Below, one piece after another: positions 1-7,369 of a stretch of 8,814 bases of DNA. Made by a program: the position numbers and the translations under genes. A model generated the notes under the pieces. The model was not told the DNA's origin. It saw nothing but the letters and a program-made list of their open reading frames with translations, and did not search any database. The stretch is from positions 1-8,814 of the forward strand of contig SLSE01000099.1 of the NCBI GenBank assembly GCA_007130585.1, read 5' to 3'. Source of the stretch: Syntrophomonadaceae bacterium (GTDB taxonomy: Bacteria; Bacillota; Dethiobacteria; DTU022). How positions within the stretch are numbered: position 1 is the stretch's first letter; every line of letters begins with the position of its first letter.

Positions 1-300
1 GAACTCTTTATTGAGCTGGACGAAGAACTGGCTGCGGAAAAAGGGATCAGTAATGGCGATATGGTTGAAATTGAAAGCAAGCGTGGAAAAATAGAGGCAA
101 AAGCCTGTGTTACTAATCGGATCAAGCCCTACAACGTAAACGGCAGAAAAATCCATGTAGTTGGTATGCCCTGGCACTGGGGCTTCATGGGTATGTCCAG
201 GGGAGCAATCACCAATGACCTGGCGCCGTCTATCGGTGATGCTAACAGCACCATTCCCGAATACAAGGCTTTCCTCTGCAATATAAGGAGGTCTGTATAA
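1..300 (+). CDS. fdhA: Formate dehydrogenase catalytic (alpha) subunit, C-terminal end only
   Basis: The reading frame is open from base 1 to the TAA at 298-300, giving the last 99 residues of a gene that starts outside the window. It matches the C-terminal molybdopterin-dinucleotide-binding domain of the FdnG/FdhA family. Recognisable features are a start resembling 'ELAAEKGISNGDMVEIESKRG', the hydrophilic core 'VTNRIKPYNVNG', the family signature 'HVVGMPWHWGF', and the 'IGDANSTIPEYKAFLCNI' tail typical of membrane-associated formate dehydrogenases. The enzyme oxidises formate to CO2 (or reduces CO2) at a Mo/W-bis-MGD centre and passes electrons to the beta subunit encoded immediately downstream. 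The catalytic Cys/Sec, the N-terminal iron-sulfur cluster and any Tat signal lie upstream and cannot be judged. Another formate-dehydrogenase-like molybdoenzyme is possible, but the tail and the partner gene favour formate dehydrogenase. Confidence 0.88.
   Translation, partial: ELFIELDEELAAEKGISNGDMVEIESKRGKIEAKACVTNRIKPYNVNGRKIHVVGMPWHWGFMGMSRGAITNDLAPSIGDANSTIPEYKAFLCNIRRSV
285..291 (+). promoter_or_regulatory. Ribosome binding site of fdhB inside the end of fdhA
   Basis: AAGGAGG lies 9 bases before the ATG at 301 and overlaps the last codons of fdhA. The fdhA stop (TAA, 298-300) directly abuts the fdhB ATG with no spacer, which suggests translational coupling and equal production of the two subunits. 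Confidence 0.85.
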
Positions 301-1086
301 ATGGCTAAACCAATCTGTTTAATAGATGCCTCCAAGTGTATGGGTTGCCGGGGCTGCCAGGCTGCCTGTAAGCAGTGGAACCAGCTGCCGGCAGCAGAAA
401 CAACCTTTACCGGCAGCTATGAAAATCCGCCGCGGCTATCATCTGAAACCTGGATGACTATAAAGTTCAGGGAACATCAAAATGATAACGGTGGTGTTGA
501 CTGGCTGATGACTAAGCAGGGATGTATGCACTGTGCAGATGCAGCCTGCATGCTGGCCTGCCCGGCCGGTGCAATATACCGGACCGAGTTTGATACGGTA
601 AAGGTTGATGAAATTAAATGCATCGGCTGCAACTACTGTGCAGCTGTTTGTCCCTTTGCTGTTATCGGCTTTGATCGTTTGGCAAATAAAGCCAGGAAAT
701 GTACTTTCTGCCTGGACCGGCTTGAAAGTGGCTTAAAGCCGGCCTGTGCAACAACCTGCCCTACCGGCGCCATTACTTATGGCGATAGTCGGGAATTGAT
801 CGGAAAAGCCAGGGCCAGGGTTGATCAGTTACAGGCAGCTGGAAAAGTCAATGCGACTTTATATGGCCTGGATGAAGTCGGCGGAACCGGGATGATGTAT
901 GTTTTGGCCGATAAACCTGAAAAGTACGGTTTTCCTGCCGATCCGCAGGTACCGGTTCAGACCCGTATCTGGAATACTATCTATGCACCTTTCCGGGTAT
1001 TCGTAGTGATAGCAGTTGCCATCGGCCTCTGGTCAAACCGGATGCAAAGTAAAAAAGTGGAAGATGCCAAAAGCAAATCCAAATAA
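301..1086 (+). CDS. fdhB: Formate dehydrogenase iron-sulfur (beta) subunit with membrane anchor
   Basis: A 261-residue ferredoxin-like electron-transfer subunit of the FdnH/FdoH/HybA (DMSOR beta) class. Four cysteine groups are visible, each able to bind a [4Fe-4S] cluster: C13-C16-C19-C23, C75-C78-C83-C87, C107-C110-C113-C117 and C134-C137-C149-C153, with the usual pairing across groups. After a hydrophilic linker ('DKPEKYGFPADPQVP', near 204-218) there is one hydrophobic segment at about 228-246, then a lysine-rich tail. This fits the single C-terminal helix of FdnH-type subunits, which normally packs against cytochrome b subunit FdnI. It relays electrons from the molybdenum subunit to the membrane. 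No FdnI-like gene follows; rnfC comes next after 18 bases. The start is supported by AAGGAGG at 285-291. The family is certain; the electron acceptor is not. Confidence 0.92.
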   Translation: MAKPICLIDASKCMGCRGCQAACKQWNQLPAAETTFTGSYENPPRLSSETWMTIKFREHQNDNGGVDWLMTKQGCMHCADAACMLACPAGAIYRTEFDTVKVDEIKCIGCNYCAAVCPFAVIGFDRLANKARKCTFCLDRLESGLKPACATTCPTGAITYGDSRELIGKARARVDQLQAAGKVNATLYGLDEVGGTGMMYVLADKPEKYGFPADPQVPVQTRIWNTIYAPFRVFVVIAVAIGLWSNRMQSKKVEDAKSKSK

Positions 1087-1089
1087 TAC

Positions 1090-1097
1090 GGGGGGTG
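1090..1097 (+). promoter_or_regulatory. Ribosome binding site that selects the GTG start of rnfC
   Basis: GGGGGGTG ends 7 bases before the GTG at 1105. No in-frame ATG close by gives the expected RnfC N-terminus, so GTG is the start. Confidence 0.7.
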
Positions 1098-1104
1098 AAA
1101 TCCA

Positions 1105-2418
1105 GTGGAAGTAAAACAGTTTTTAGGTGGGATTAACATTCCCCACTATAAGAGCTTTAGCGAAAAAAAGGCAATAAAAGAAACATCACTGCCTGATGAA
1201 ATTGTAATCCCGCTGTCGCAGCACACCGGTGCGCCAAATGAGCCGCTGGTTAAAGTGGGAGATAAGGTTGTAGCTGGACAGAAAATTGGAGCGTCCGATA
1301 AGTTTGTCAGCGCACCTGTCCATGCCAGCCTTTCCGGAACAGTTACTGCCATTGAGCCCCGTCCGTTTATGCTCGGCAATATGGTAGATAGCATTGTGAT
1401 TGCTGTTGATAAAAATCAGGAGTCGATTGAACTCAGCGATAATGATCTTGAAAAAATGAGCAACGAGGATATACGTGCTGCTGTTAAAGAAGCAGGAGTC
1501 GTCGGGATGGGCGGCGCTGCTTTCCCAACCTCAGTTAAGCTTTCACCTCCACCCGATAAAAAAATCGATACCCTGATTATTAACGGTTGTGAGTGTGAAC
1601 CTTACCTTACCTGTGACCACAGGATCATGCTTGAGATGCCAAAAGAACTGCTTGAAGGTACCAAGCTTTTAATGAGGCTGCTCGACGTTGAAAAGGCCTA
1701 TATCTGCATCGAGGATAACAAAGATGATGCAATTGAGGCTGTCCGCCAGGAAAATGATGATCCCAGGATTGTCCTGCTCAGGATGCCGACCAAGTATCCG
1801 CAGGGATCAGAAAAACACCTTGTAAAAGCAGCAGTTGACCGGGAAATTCCTTCAGGTGGACTGCCTTTCGATGTAGGAACACTCATTCAAAACGTTGGGA
1901 CCTGTGTCGCAATATACGAAGCAGCCAGGTACAACAAGCCTCTTATTGAGAGAGTAGTTGCCGTTACCGGTCAGAACATACAGGAGCCGCAAAACCTGAT
2001 GGTTAAAATCGGCACTAAACTGTCACATCTGATTGAAGAGTGTGGTGGTATCGTTGAAGAGCCGACAAAGGTTGTAGTTGGGGGACCGATGACCGGACGG
2101 GCCCAGGAAACTCTGGAAGTGCCTGTAGTAAAGGGAACAACCGGTGTTGTAGTTCTCCCGCCTGATATGGCGATTGAGGATATGGATTATTCTGACTGCG
2201 TACGGTGCTGCAAGTGTGTAGAGCATTGCCCCATGCTGCTCTACCCGAACCAGATCAGCATCTATTGTGAGGCCGGAATGGTCGAGGAAGCAGATCAATG
2301 GAATACGATGGACTGCATCGAATGCGGTATCTGTGCCTATGTTTGTCCATCAAAGCGGCCGATCACCCAGCTTGTTCAACGCACTAAACCGCTGATCAGG
2401 GAAATGACGAGCAATTAA
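1105..2418 (+). CDS. rnfC: Rnf complex subunit RnfC (FMN/NADH- and 4Fe-4S-binding)
   Basis: A 437-residue RnfC of usual length for clostridial-type proteins. In order: a short N-terminal 'F.GGI..P..K' motif; an RnfC_N barrel-sandwich region (about 38-100, 'HTGAPNEPLVKVGDKVVAGQKIG'-like, shown here only as its landmark H40, P44 and G52); the flavin/NADH-binding glycine motif GMGGAAFPT at 134-142; the conserved NGCECEP at 160-166; an SLBB-like region near 280-345; and two ferredoxin motifs, C365-C368-C371-C375P and C404-C407-C410-C414P. In known Rnf complexes RnfC is the peripheral subunit that exchanges electrons with NAD(H), working with RnfB, and couples ferredoxin:NAD oxidoreduction to Na+ or H+ transport. 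Here it follows a formate dehydrogenase rather than opening a full rnfCDGEAB operon. Its cofactor motifs are intact, so it looks functional. The GTG start is set by the GGGGGGTG site at 1090-1097. Confidence 0.95.
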   Translation: MEVKQFLGGINIPHYKSFSEKKAIKETSLPDEIVIPLSQHTGAPNEPLVKVGDKVVAGQKIGASDKFVSAPVHASLSGTVTAIEPRPFMLGNMVDSIVIAVDKNQESIELSDNDLEKMSNEDIRAAVKEAGVVGMGGAAFPTSVKLSPPPDKKIDTLIINGCECEPYLTCDHRIMLEMPKELLEGTKLLMRLLDVEKAYICIEDNKDDAIEAVRQENDDPRIVLLRMPTKYPQGSEKHLVKAAVDREIPSGGLPFDVGTLIQNVGTCVAIYEAARYNKPLIERVVAVTGQNIQEPQNLMVKIGTKLSHLIEECGGIVEEPTKVVVGGPMTGRAQETLEVPVVKGTTGVVVLPPDMAIEDMDYSDCVRCCKCVEHCPMLLYPNQISIYCEAGMVEEADQWNTMDCIECGICAYVCPSKRPITQLVQRTKPLIREMTSN

Positions 2419-2434
2419 TATTAATAATGGGGAA

Positions 2435-2441
2435 AAGGAGG
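2435..2441 (+). promoter_or_regulatory. Ribosome binding site that selects the GTG start of rnfD
   Basis: AAGGAGG lies 9 bases before the GTG at 2451 but 18 bases before the next in-frame ATG at 2460. Spacing therefore favours GTG at 2451, adding three residues (MNT) to the protein. Confidence 0.75.
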
Positions 2442-2450
2442 TAAGATGTA

Positions 2451-3434
2451 GTGAACACAATGAAGAAGTTTATTTCAACACCGTCACCGCATATAAAAAG
2501 TGACGACAGCATACCAAATGCCATGCGCGACGTATTCATTGCCCTGATACCCGTCACGCTGGTATCAATATACTTCTTTCAAACCTACGCAGTTCTAACG
2601 CTTGCGGTTTGCCTGGCAACAGCTGCCCTGACAGAAATTCTGTTCAGAAAGCTGATGAACAAGAAACCGACACTTTATGACTGGAGTGCCCTTGTTACCG
2701 GCCTGTTTGTGGCTCTTTTGTTCCAGGCTACAACCCCCTGGTATAAAGCTGCTCTGGCGACCTTTATTGCAGTAGGTATTGCCAAAGAGTTGGCCGGAGG
2801 GCTTGGTTGGAACCGTTTTAACCCGGCCCTGTTTGGGAGGGTGGCCCTAATCATCCTGGCCCCAGCTTATGCCTATGTAAACCAGTGGTTTCAGCCCCTG
2901 CATATAAATCTGGGCACGTTGGATACTATTACACAGGCAACTCCCCTGGCCATGATGAGGGCGGGAATGGCAATGCCTCCCACTGCGGAACTGTTTTTTG
3001 CCTTCCCGGCGGGAGCGTTGTCTGAAGTATCGCCTTTTGCCCTTTTGTTAGGCGCAGGATACCTGTTTTACAGGGGGCATATCGGCTGGAGAATACCCGT
3101 GTCCATTCTGGCTACCGTTATTGTATTAACACTGTTGACCGGGCAAAATCCAATTTTACACCTTGTTACAGGTGGACTTATGATTGGCGCTTTCTTCATG
3201 GCTACCGATTGGGTAACCAGCCCCTTTACCGATAAAGGTAAAATTATATTTGGTATCGGTATCGGCTTCCTGGTAGTCGTGTTCAGGGTAGGTTTACTGA
3301 TCCCCGAAGGAGTGGCGTTTGCTATCCTGATCATGAATGCTTTTGTGCCCATGATTGAAAGAATGACGGCTCGCTCCCAGTTTGGCAAGATTAAGGTCAA
3401 GGAAGTTCCAATGGCTGATAAGCAAGCAGGTTAA
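2451..3434 (+). CDS. rnfD: Rnf complex membrane subunit RnfD
   Basis: A 327-residue polytopic membrane protein of the NqrB/RnfD family. Hydrophobic segments are visible near 27-45, 47-65, 80-95, 98-115, 127-143, 183-205, 214-230, 237-252, 265-283 and 286-303, matching the roughly ten helices of the family. Family landmarks include SPHI at 12-15, FNPALFG at 123-129, FFMATDWVTSP at 248-258 and the NAFVPMIER stretch at 296-304. The family binds FMN covalently on a threonine in an S/T-x-A-T motif followed by PL; here TQAT is at 161-164, so T164 is the likely attachment site (inference). RnfD forms part of the ion-translocating membrane core and normally works beside RnfG, which carries a second covalent FMN. 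It ends with a short polar tail (MADKQAG), and no rnfG follows. It sits 32 bases after rnfC and is probably cotranscribed. Confidence 0.94.
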   Translation: MNTMKKFISTPSPHIKSDDSIPNAMRDVFIALIPVTLVSIYFFQTYAVLTLAVCLATAALTEILFRKLMNKKPTLYDWSALVTGLFVALLFQATTPWYKAALATFIAVGIAKELAGGLGWNRFNPALFGRVALIILAPAYAYVNQWFQPLHINLGTLDTITQATPLAMMRAGMAMPPTAELFFAFPAGALSEVSPFALLLGAGYLFYRGHIGWRIPVSILATVIVLTLLTGQNPILHLVTGGLMIGAFFMATDWVTSPFTDKGKIIFGIGIGFLVVVFRVGLLIPEGVAFAILIMNAFVPMIERMTARSQFGKIKVKEVPMADKQAG

Positions 3435-3723
3435 GTAAATCGAACCGGATCATGCAGCAAAAAATCAGGCAATACAGGCAGCAATATAGACTACAATAAT
3501 ACATAGCATCACAGGCAGCACGGAAAGCAGCAAGACAGAGAACATAATCCGGTAAGATAATAAGAAGGCTGATGGATTAAAAATCCAGCAGCCTTCTGCA
3601 TATATCAGACTTTCATCAGAACTTAAACTTTCATGTAGCCGGGTTTCGAACATCTGCTTGATGAAATAACGACATGCATGTCAGCGTCCGTTAGCTGCTA
3701 AGTGAACAGGGCTAATACTACAT
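3435..3723. other. Convergent intergenic region without a convincing gene
   Basis: This 289-base stretch lies between the stops of rnfD and the 666-residue antiporter-like gene. I see no remnant of rnfG, rnfE, rnfA or rnfB. It holds a strong hairpin (3564-3596), a perfect 12-base palindrome GACATGCATGTC at 3671-3682, and a short inverted repeat TTAGCTGCTAA at 3691-3701. A 62-codon minus-strand frame (3465-3653) spans the hairpin, has no ribosome binding site and is probably not a gene. Confidence 0.7.
3564..3596. terminator. Hairpin, probable (bidirectional) transcription terminator
   Basis: Two 15-base arms (3564-3578 and 3582-3596) pair with one internal A-G mismatch around a 3-base AAA loop; the arms begin GAAGGCTG and end CAGCCTTC. 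On the minus strand the stem is followed by a moderately T-rich run (TTATTATCTT), so it best fits termination of the antiporter operon. On the plus strand it is followed by TGCATATATC, a poor U-tract, but it may also stop transcription running through from rnfD, 130 bases upstream. Confidence 0.7.
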
Positions 3724-5724
3724 TTACTGCATTCCGAAAAGTGTTAACCCGAAGCGCAGATAAAAGGCCACTGCCAGGATAATGCTCAGCGCTACAAGGA
3801 CCAGGATCATATCAAACTCGATGTTGCTGATGTTGATCAACCTGAAAATAGCTGAATCGCCGGGCCGGTAGTCAACACCCTGCAGCAGTGAAAATACCCG
3901 TTCGTAAATGCGGTCAAAAGCTTTACCGAAAAGCTTTTGGATGAATATGAAAGGCAGGGTAATTACACCCCACAACCTGACGGCCAGTTTACCTGTCTGG
4001 ATGCCATAAAATTCAATACCCAGCCAGTAAGGGATTTGAAGGTTAAATATGTTAGTGCGCTTGAATAAGAAGAACAGGCCGGCTCCCAGGCCTAAAACCA
4101 GGGCAACCGCTCCCAGGTCTGCCAGGTAGAACAGGTTTATATCCAGGAAATACTGCAGCAGGTAGGGGTCAAGGCTAAAAGCGTTCAGGGAAGGGCCGAC
4201 CAGTTTGCTTAAAACAAAGTAGGGAGAAATGCCTATCAGGACCATGCTGAGGGCAAGGACTCCCATACCGATTTTCATCATCAAAGGTTCTGTTTTAACC
4301 TCACTTATATTTTCAGGAGCAGGTCGCCAGAAGGCGAGGAAGAGGAATTTCAGGAAATAACATACCGTTCCGGCGCTGGTTAAAGTAAATATTTTTTCAG
4401 CAATGAAAAGGGAATAAACGTGCTGGTACTCGTAAGCTTCAACGATGGCATGGTGGAGAAGGGTTTTACTGGCGTACCCGTTAAACAGGGGCATCCCGAC
4501 AATGCCCAGTGAAGCGATCAGGACCACGACAGCGGTAAAAGGCATCTTTGCTTTTAGATTGCCCATCCTGCGCAGGTCCAGTTCTCCCGTCAGGTAAACG
4601 ATGGCTCCTGCCGCAAGGAAAAGGGTGGACTTGAAGAAAGCATGGTTAAAGATATGGTAGGTAGCTCCGCCGATCCCCATTGCTCCATCAAATCCCATAT
4701 AGGCCCCCACACCCGCGCCCATTATAATATAGCCGATCTGGCTGATGCTGCTGCAGGCCAGGAGTTTCTTAACATTATTTTGAATCAGGGCAATGGCAGC
4801 GCCAAAGAACATGGTCGCTATTCCTATCCAGATCAGGATGTAACCGCCGCCGGAGACCTGTTCCCACAGGGCAGAAGCCCCGGCAGCCAGGCTTTCCACA
4901 GGCACAGAAGCCTGGTCTGGAGTGTAAATCATACTGACTACCCGGATAATCCCGTATGCCCCCGTTTTAATCATCAGCCCGGAAAGCAGGGCGCTGGCCG
5001 GGGCAGGAGCGACCGGGTGGGCCCTGGGCAGCCAGATATGGAGTGGGACCATCCCGGCCTTGATGCCAAAACCTAAAACCATCAGCACTGCCGCTGCGAT
5101 GTAGAGGCCGTCCAGGCCTTCCATAAGCGCAGCCTGGGGAGCAATGGCAAGAGTGCCCGCGTTATAATAGAAAAGGCCCATGCCGGTTAGCAGGCACATG
5201 CCCCCGAAGATTCCAAGGTACAGGTACAGGTTGCCGGCGCTGAATGCTTCTTTTGTCTGGGTATGAACCACCAGCACATAAGAGGCCAGGGACATGATTT
5301 CGAAAAAAAGAAGCAGGGTCAGCAGATCACCGGCCAGTGGCACACCGACAGTTCCGCTCAGGGTAAGCATAAAAAAGGCAAAAAAGCGGCCCCGGTTTTG
5401 CTCATGGTTCATATAATCAAGGGCAAAAATGGTAGCTGCCAGCCAGATAAAAGCAATGATCAAGGCGAACAGAAAACCAAATTCATCAACGCGGAAAACG
5501 AAGTTATAGGGAGTGACAATCATCGGAATTCTGAAAATAATCGCCTCACCCTGCGAAACCTGCTGGTACATCATGGCGACGGCAGCGAGTGTTCCCGTGC
5601 TGCCGATTATAGCCCAGCTGTTGCGCCACCAGACCAGTTCAAGGGCGAAGGTAATCATTAAGAATGAAAACAAAGGTATTAGTACGGCGGCAAGCGGCAG
5701 GTAAGAAATATATTCCTGGGGCAT
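3724..5724 (-). CDS. NuoL/HyfB/MrpA-like proton- or sodium-translocating membrane subunit
   Basis: A 666-residue protein of the complex I/antiporter (Proton_antipo_M) fold, close in length to HyfB/HycC and to NuoL. The ion-channel residues of the family are present: E142 in a predicted TM5 (LLLFFEIMSL), K222 in TM7 (GFGIKAGMVPLHIWLP), K253 in TM8, K365 after HAFF, and K420 in the NGYASK segment of TM12. After about residue 470 there is a long C-terminal part: a TM at about 534-555, an 80-residue amphipathic stretch with charged and aromatic residues, and a final TM at about 637-660. This resembles the lateral helix and last helix of NuoL-type subunits (inference). It probably supplies the NuoL-like portion that is the N-terminal part of MrpA in ordinary Mrp antiporters, since the MrpA C-terminal domains are encoded separately upstream. 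The start is supported by AGGAGG at 5734-5739, 9 bases before the ATG. It begins 2 bases after the stop of the preceding gene. Confidence 0.88.
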   Translation of the reverse strand: MPQEYISYLPLAAVLIPLFSFLMITFALELVWWRNSWAIIGSTGTLAAVAMMYQQVSQGEAIIFRIPMIVTPYNFVFRVDEFGFLFALIIAFIWLAATIFALDYMNHEQNRGRFFAFFMLTLSGTVGVPLAGDLLTLLLFFEIMSLASYVLVVHTQTKEAFSAGNLYLYLGIFGGMCLLTGMGLFYYNAGTLAIAPQAALMEGLDGLYIAAAVLMVLGFGIKAGMVPLHIWLPRAHPVAPAPASALLSGLMIKTGAYGIIRVVSMIYTPDQASVPVESLAAGASALWEQVSGGGYILIWIGIATMFFGAAIALIQNNVKKLLACSSISQIGYIIMGAGVGAYMGFDGAMGIGGATYHIFNHAFFKSTLFLAAGAIVYLTGELDLRRMGNLKAKMPFTAVVVLIASLGIVGMPLFNGYASKTLLHHAIVEAYEYQHVYSLFIAEKIFTLTSAGTVCYFLKFLFLAFWRPAPENISEVKTEPLMMKIGMGVLALSMVLIGISPYFVLSKLVGPSLNAFSLDPYLLQYFLDINLFYLADLGAVALVLGLGAGLFFLFKRTNIFNLQIPYWLGIEFYGIQTGKLAVRLWGVITLPFIFIQKLFGKAFDRIYERVFSLLQGVDYRPGDSAIFRLINISNIEFDMILVLVALSIILAVAFYLRFGLTLFGMQ

Positions 5725-5726
5725 CG

Positions 5727-7208
5727 TTAATTACCTCCTGAATAGAACAGGTACTCAGCAATATCATGCATGAAAGGAACTGTCAGCTGCAGGTTTGTGC
5801 CCAGAACCAGGCACCCCGCAACCAGGATCAAAATCGGGATCAGCATTGATAAGGGAGCCTCGGGTCCTTTTTGTTTCGTAAAGTCTCCTTCTTTAAAAAA
5901 GGCGGCAATTACAATCGGCATAAAGTAAGCTGCATTTAAAAGGGCGCTGCCGATTAAGACAGCAACAAATATAATAGCCCCGCTCTCCAGGCTGCCCTGG
6001 ATCAGGTACCACTTCGATATAAAACCGTTAACGGGAGGGATGCCGATCATCCCTATGGCGGCAACAGTAAAAGCTGCCATAGTAAGGGGCATCTGCTTAC
6101 CCAGCCCATTAAGATCGCTGATATTCTTTTTACCGGTAACAGTGATTATTGCCCCGGCACAGAAAAAAAGGGTTATTTTTAACAGGGCGTGGTTGATGAT
6201 ATGAAGCAGGCCCCCGGTAAGTCCGATCAGGCTGAACAGGCCCGCACCCAGGGTGATATACCCAAGCTGGCTGATTGTTGAGTAAGCCAGCCTCCTTTTC
6301 AGCACATCCTGCTGCATGGCGATAATCGAGGCAACCAGGATTGTAACCGATACCAGCCCCGCAACAAAAAACCCGAGTTCCAGGCCAATTAACGCGGTTA
6401 TCCCGAAAACAGAAAACATTACCCTGACGATACCGAATATGCCGGATTTAACAACAGCAACGGCGTGGAGCAGGGCGCTTACGGGAGTTGGTGCGGCCAT
6501 GGCCGAGGGAAGCCAGGCATGCAGGGGCATAATAGCGGCTTTTACTCCGAAACCGAAAATAAAACAGAGAAATGCAACCCGCCACTGGAGCAGTGAACCG
6601 GTGGCTAAATCGACAACACCGCCCCGGGCAAATTCGAGAGTCCCGGCATTGCCAAAGGTCAGTATTAAGCCGATCAGGATCAGCCCCGCTCCCAGGAAGC
6701 TGTAAATAATATATCTCATTCCGGCAGCTTTTGCTTCCCTGTTGCCTTCGTGAATAACCAGGGGGAATGTAAAAATAGTCAGGAATTCGTAAAAAAGGTA
6801 AAGCGTAAGGAGGTTTGCCGACATGGCTATACCCATGGTCATGCTCAGGGACAGCAGGTAAAAAATATAATAGCGGCGGCGGTTATGTTCGTGGGCCATG
6901 TAGCCGGTGGAGTATAAAACGGCGAAAAACCAGAGAATACCAGCCGTTCCGGCAAAGAGAGCGGCAAAAGGTTCCATCCGCAGCTTGATCTCAAGGCCCG
7001 GGGTGATCTGGTGGATTAAAAGCTCCCACCCGCCAAAATGATAGAAGTAATAAAGGGTTACAACAGTTGCCGCAGCGCTGATCAGGGTGATAATAACTAC
7101 AAAAGGATTGCGCAGGCGGTCATTTGCCTCCGGAATTAGCGCTGAAAGCAGCGCCCCGGCCAGGGGAAACAGTATCAGAAATACGGGCAGGTAGATTAGA
7201 TATTCCAT
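5727..7208 (-). CDS. mrpD: MrpD/NuoM/N-like antiporter subunit
   Basis: A 493-residue polytopic protein of the Proton_antipo_M fold, the usual size for MrpD/MbhH. Channel residues are in place: E141 in TM5 (YLFYEFLTIF), K223 in TM7 (GFGVKAAIMPLHAWLP), K254 in TM8, K344 in HALLKITLF, and K399 in the NGFISKWYL segment of TM12. It is predicted to move H+ or Na+ across the cytoplasmic membrane as part of an Mrp/Mbh-type module with the adjacent 666-residue protein. The ATG at 7208 is chosen because it gives the standard MEYLIYLPVFLIL N-terminus and has GGGAGAG (7219-7225) 10 bases upstream. A longer frame from a GTG at 7274 adds 22 polar residues (Cys/Arg rich), lacks a ribosome binding site and runs into AT-rich DNA. 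The gene is separated from the upstream mbhE-like gene by 161 bases, unlike the tight spacing elsewhere in the cluster. The MrpD assignment rests on context; NuoN- or NuoM-like alternatives are hard to separate by eye. Confidence 0.85.
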   Translation of the reverse strand: MEYLIYLPVFLILFPLAGALLSALIPEANDRLRNPFVVIITLISAAATVVTLYYFYHFGGWELLIHQITPGLEIKLRMEPFAALFAGTAGILWFFAVLYSTGYMAHEHNRRRYYIFYLLSLSMTMGIAMSANLLTLYLFYEFLTIFTFPLVIHEGNREAKAAGMRYIIYSFLGAGLILIGLILTFGNAGTLEFARGGVVDLATGSLLQWRVAFLCFIFGFGVKAAIMPLHAWLPSAMAAPTPVSALLHAVAVVKSGIFGIVRVMFSVFGITALIGLELGFFVAGLVSVTILVASIIAMQQDVLKRRLAYSTISQLGYITLGAGLFSLIGLTGGLLHIINHALLKITLFFCAGAIITVTGKKNISDLNGLGKQMPLTMAAFTVAAIGMIGIPPVNGFISKWYLIQGSLESGAIIFVAVLIGSALLNAAYFMPIVIAAFFKEGDFTKQKGPEAPLSMLIPILILVAGCLVLGTNLQLTVPFMHDIAEYLFYSGGN

Positions 7209-7369
7209 CGTCCTTGTTCTCTCCCTACGGCTTAAATTACAGCATTTGATTTGAAACGATCGGCCTGTATGCACTTAGAATTTAACTGAAATTAAACAAA
7301 ATTTTTTTATATTATTTACATATATTAACAAGCCTGCCCTTTTCCTGGCCGGACCGCGAGACGGTTTTA
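7209..7369 (-). other. AT-rich gap inside the antiporter cluster, possible internal promoter
   Basis: These 161 bases separate the MbhE-like gene from the MrpD-like gene. About 65 bases (near 7260-7325) are very rich in A and T, with runs such as AAAAAAATTTT on the minus strand, while 7340-7365 is GC-rich with a weak ACCG...CGGT hairpin. This layout would suit a leaky terminator followed by a new promoter, but I found no -35/-10 pair with good spacing. No gene is visible here, and this is where mrpB and mrpC would be expected. Confidence 0.4.

Noticed and set aside
2451..2460. ATG at 2460 as the rnfD start
   Set aside because: It would be 18 bases from AAGGAGG; the GTG at 2451 has normal 9-base spacing.
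3465..3653. 62-codon minus-strand frame with a hydrophobic C-terminal half in the convergent gap
   Set aside because: No ribosome binding site before its ATG, it runs through the hairpin, and it resembles no family I recognise.
3635..3660. T-loop-like GTTCGAAAC on the minus strand, possible tRNA
   Set aside because: The flanking bases do not form a T-arm stem and no acceptor or anticodon arms can be folded around it.
4642..5076. 144-codon plus-strand frame opposite the NuoL-like gene
   Set aside because: It is antisense to the conserved core of a clear membrane protein and has no recognisable domain; the same applies to 5263-5661, 6316-6705 and 7703-7993.
5727..7208. Possible loss of the terminal channel residue in the MrpD-like protein
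   Set aside because: The lysine is present at K399 in the NGFISKWYL segment, so the channel residue set looks complete.
7209..7274. 22-residue N-terminal extension of the MrpD-like protein from a GTG at 7274
   Set aside because: It is polar, Cys/Arg rich, lacks a ribosome binding site and precedes the normal family N-terminus at 7208.
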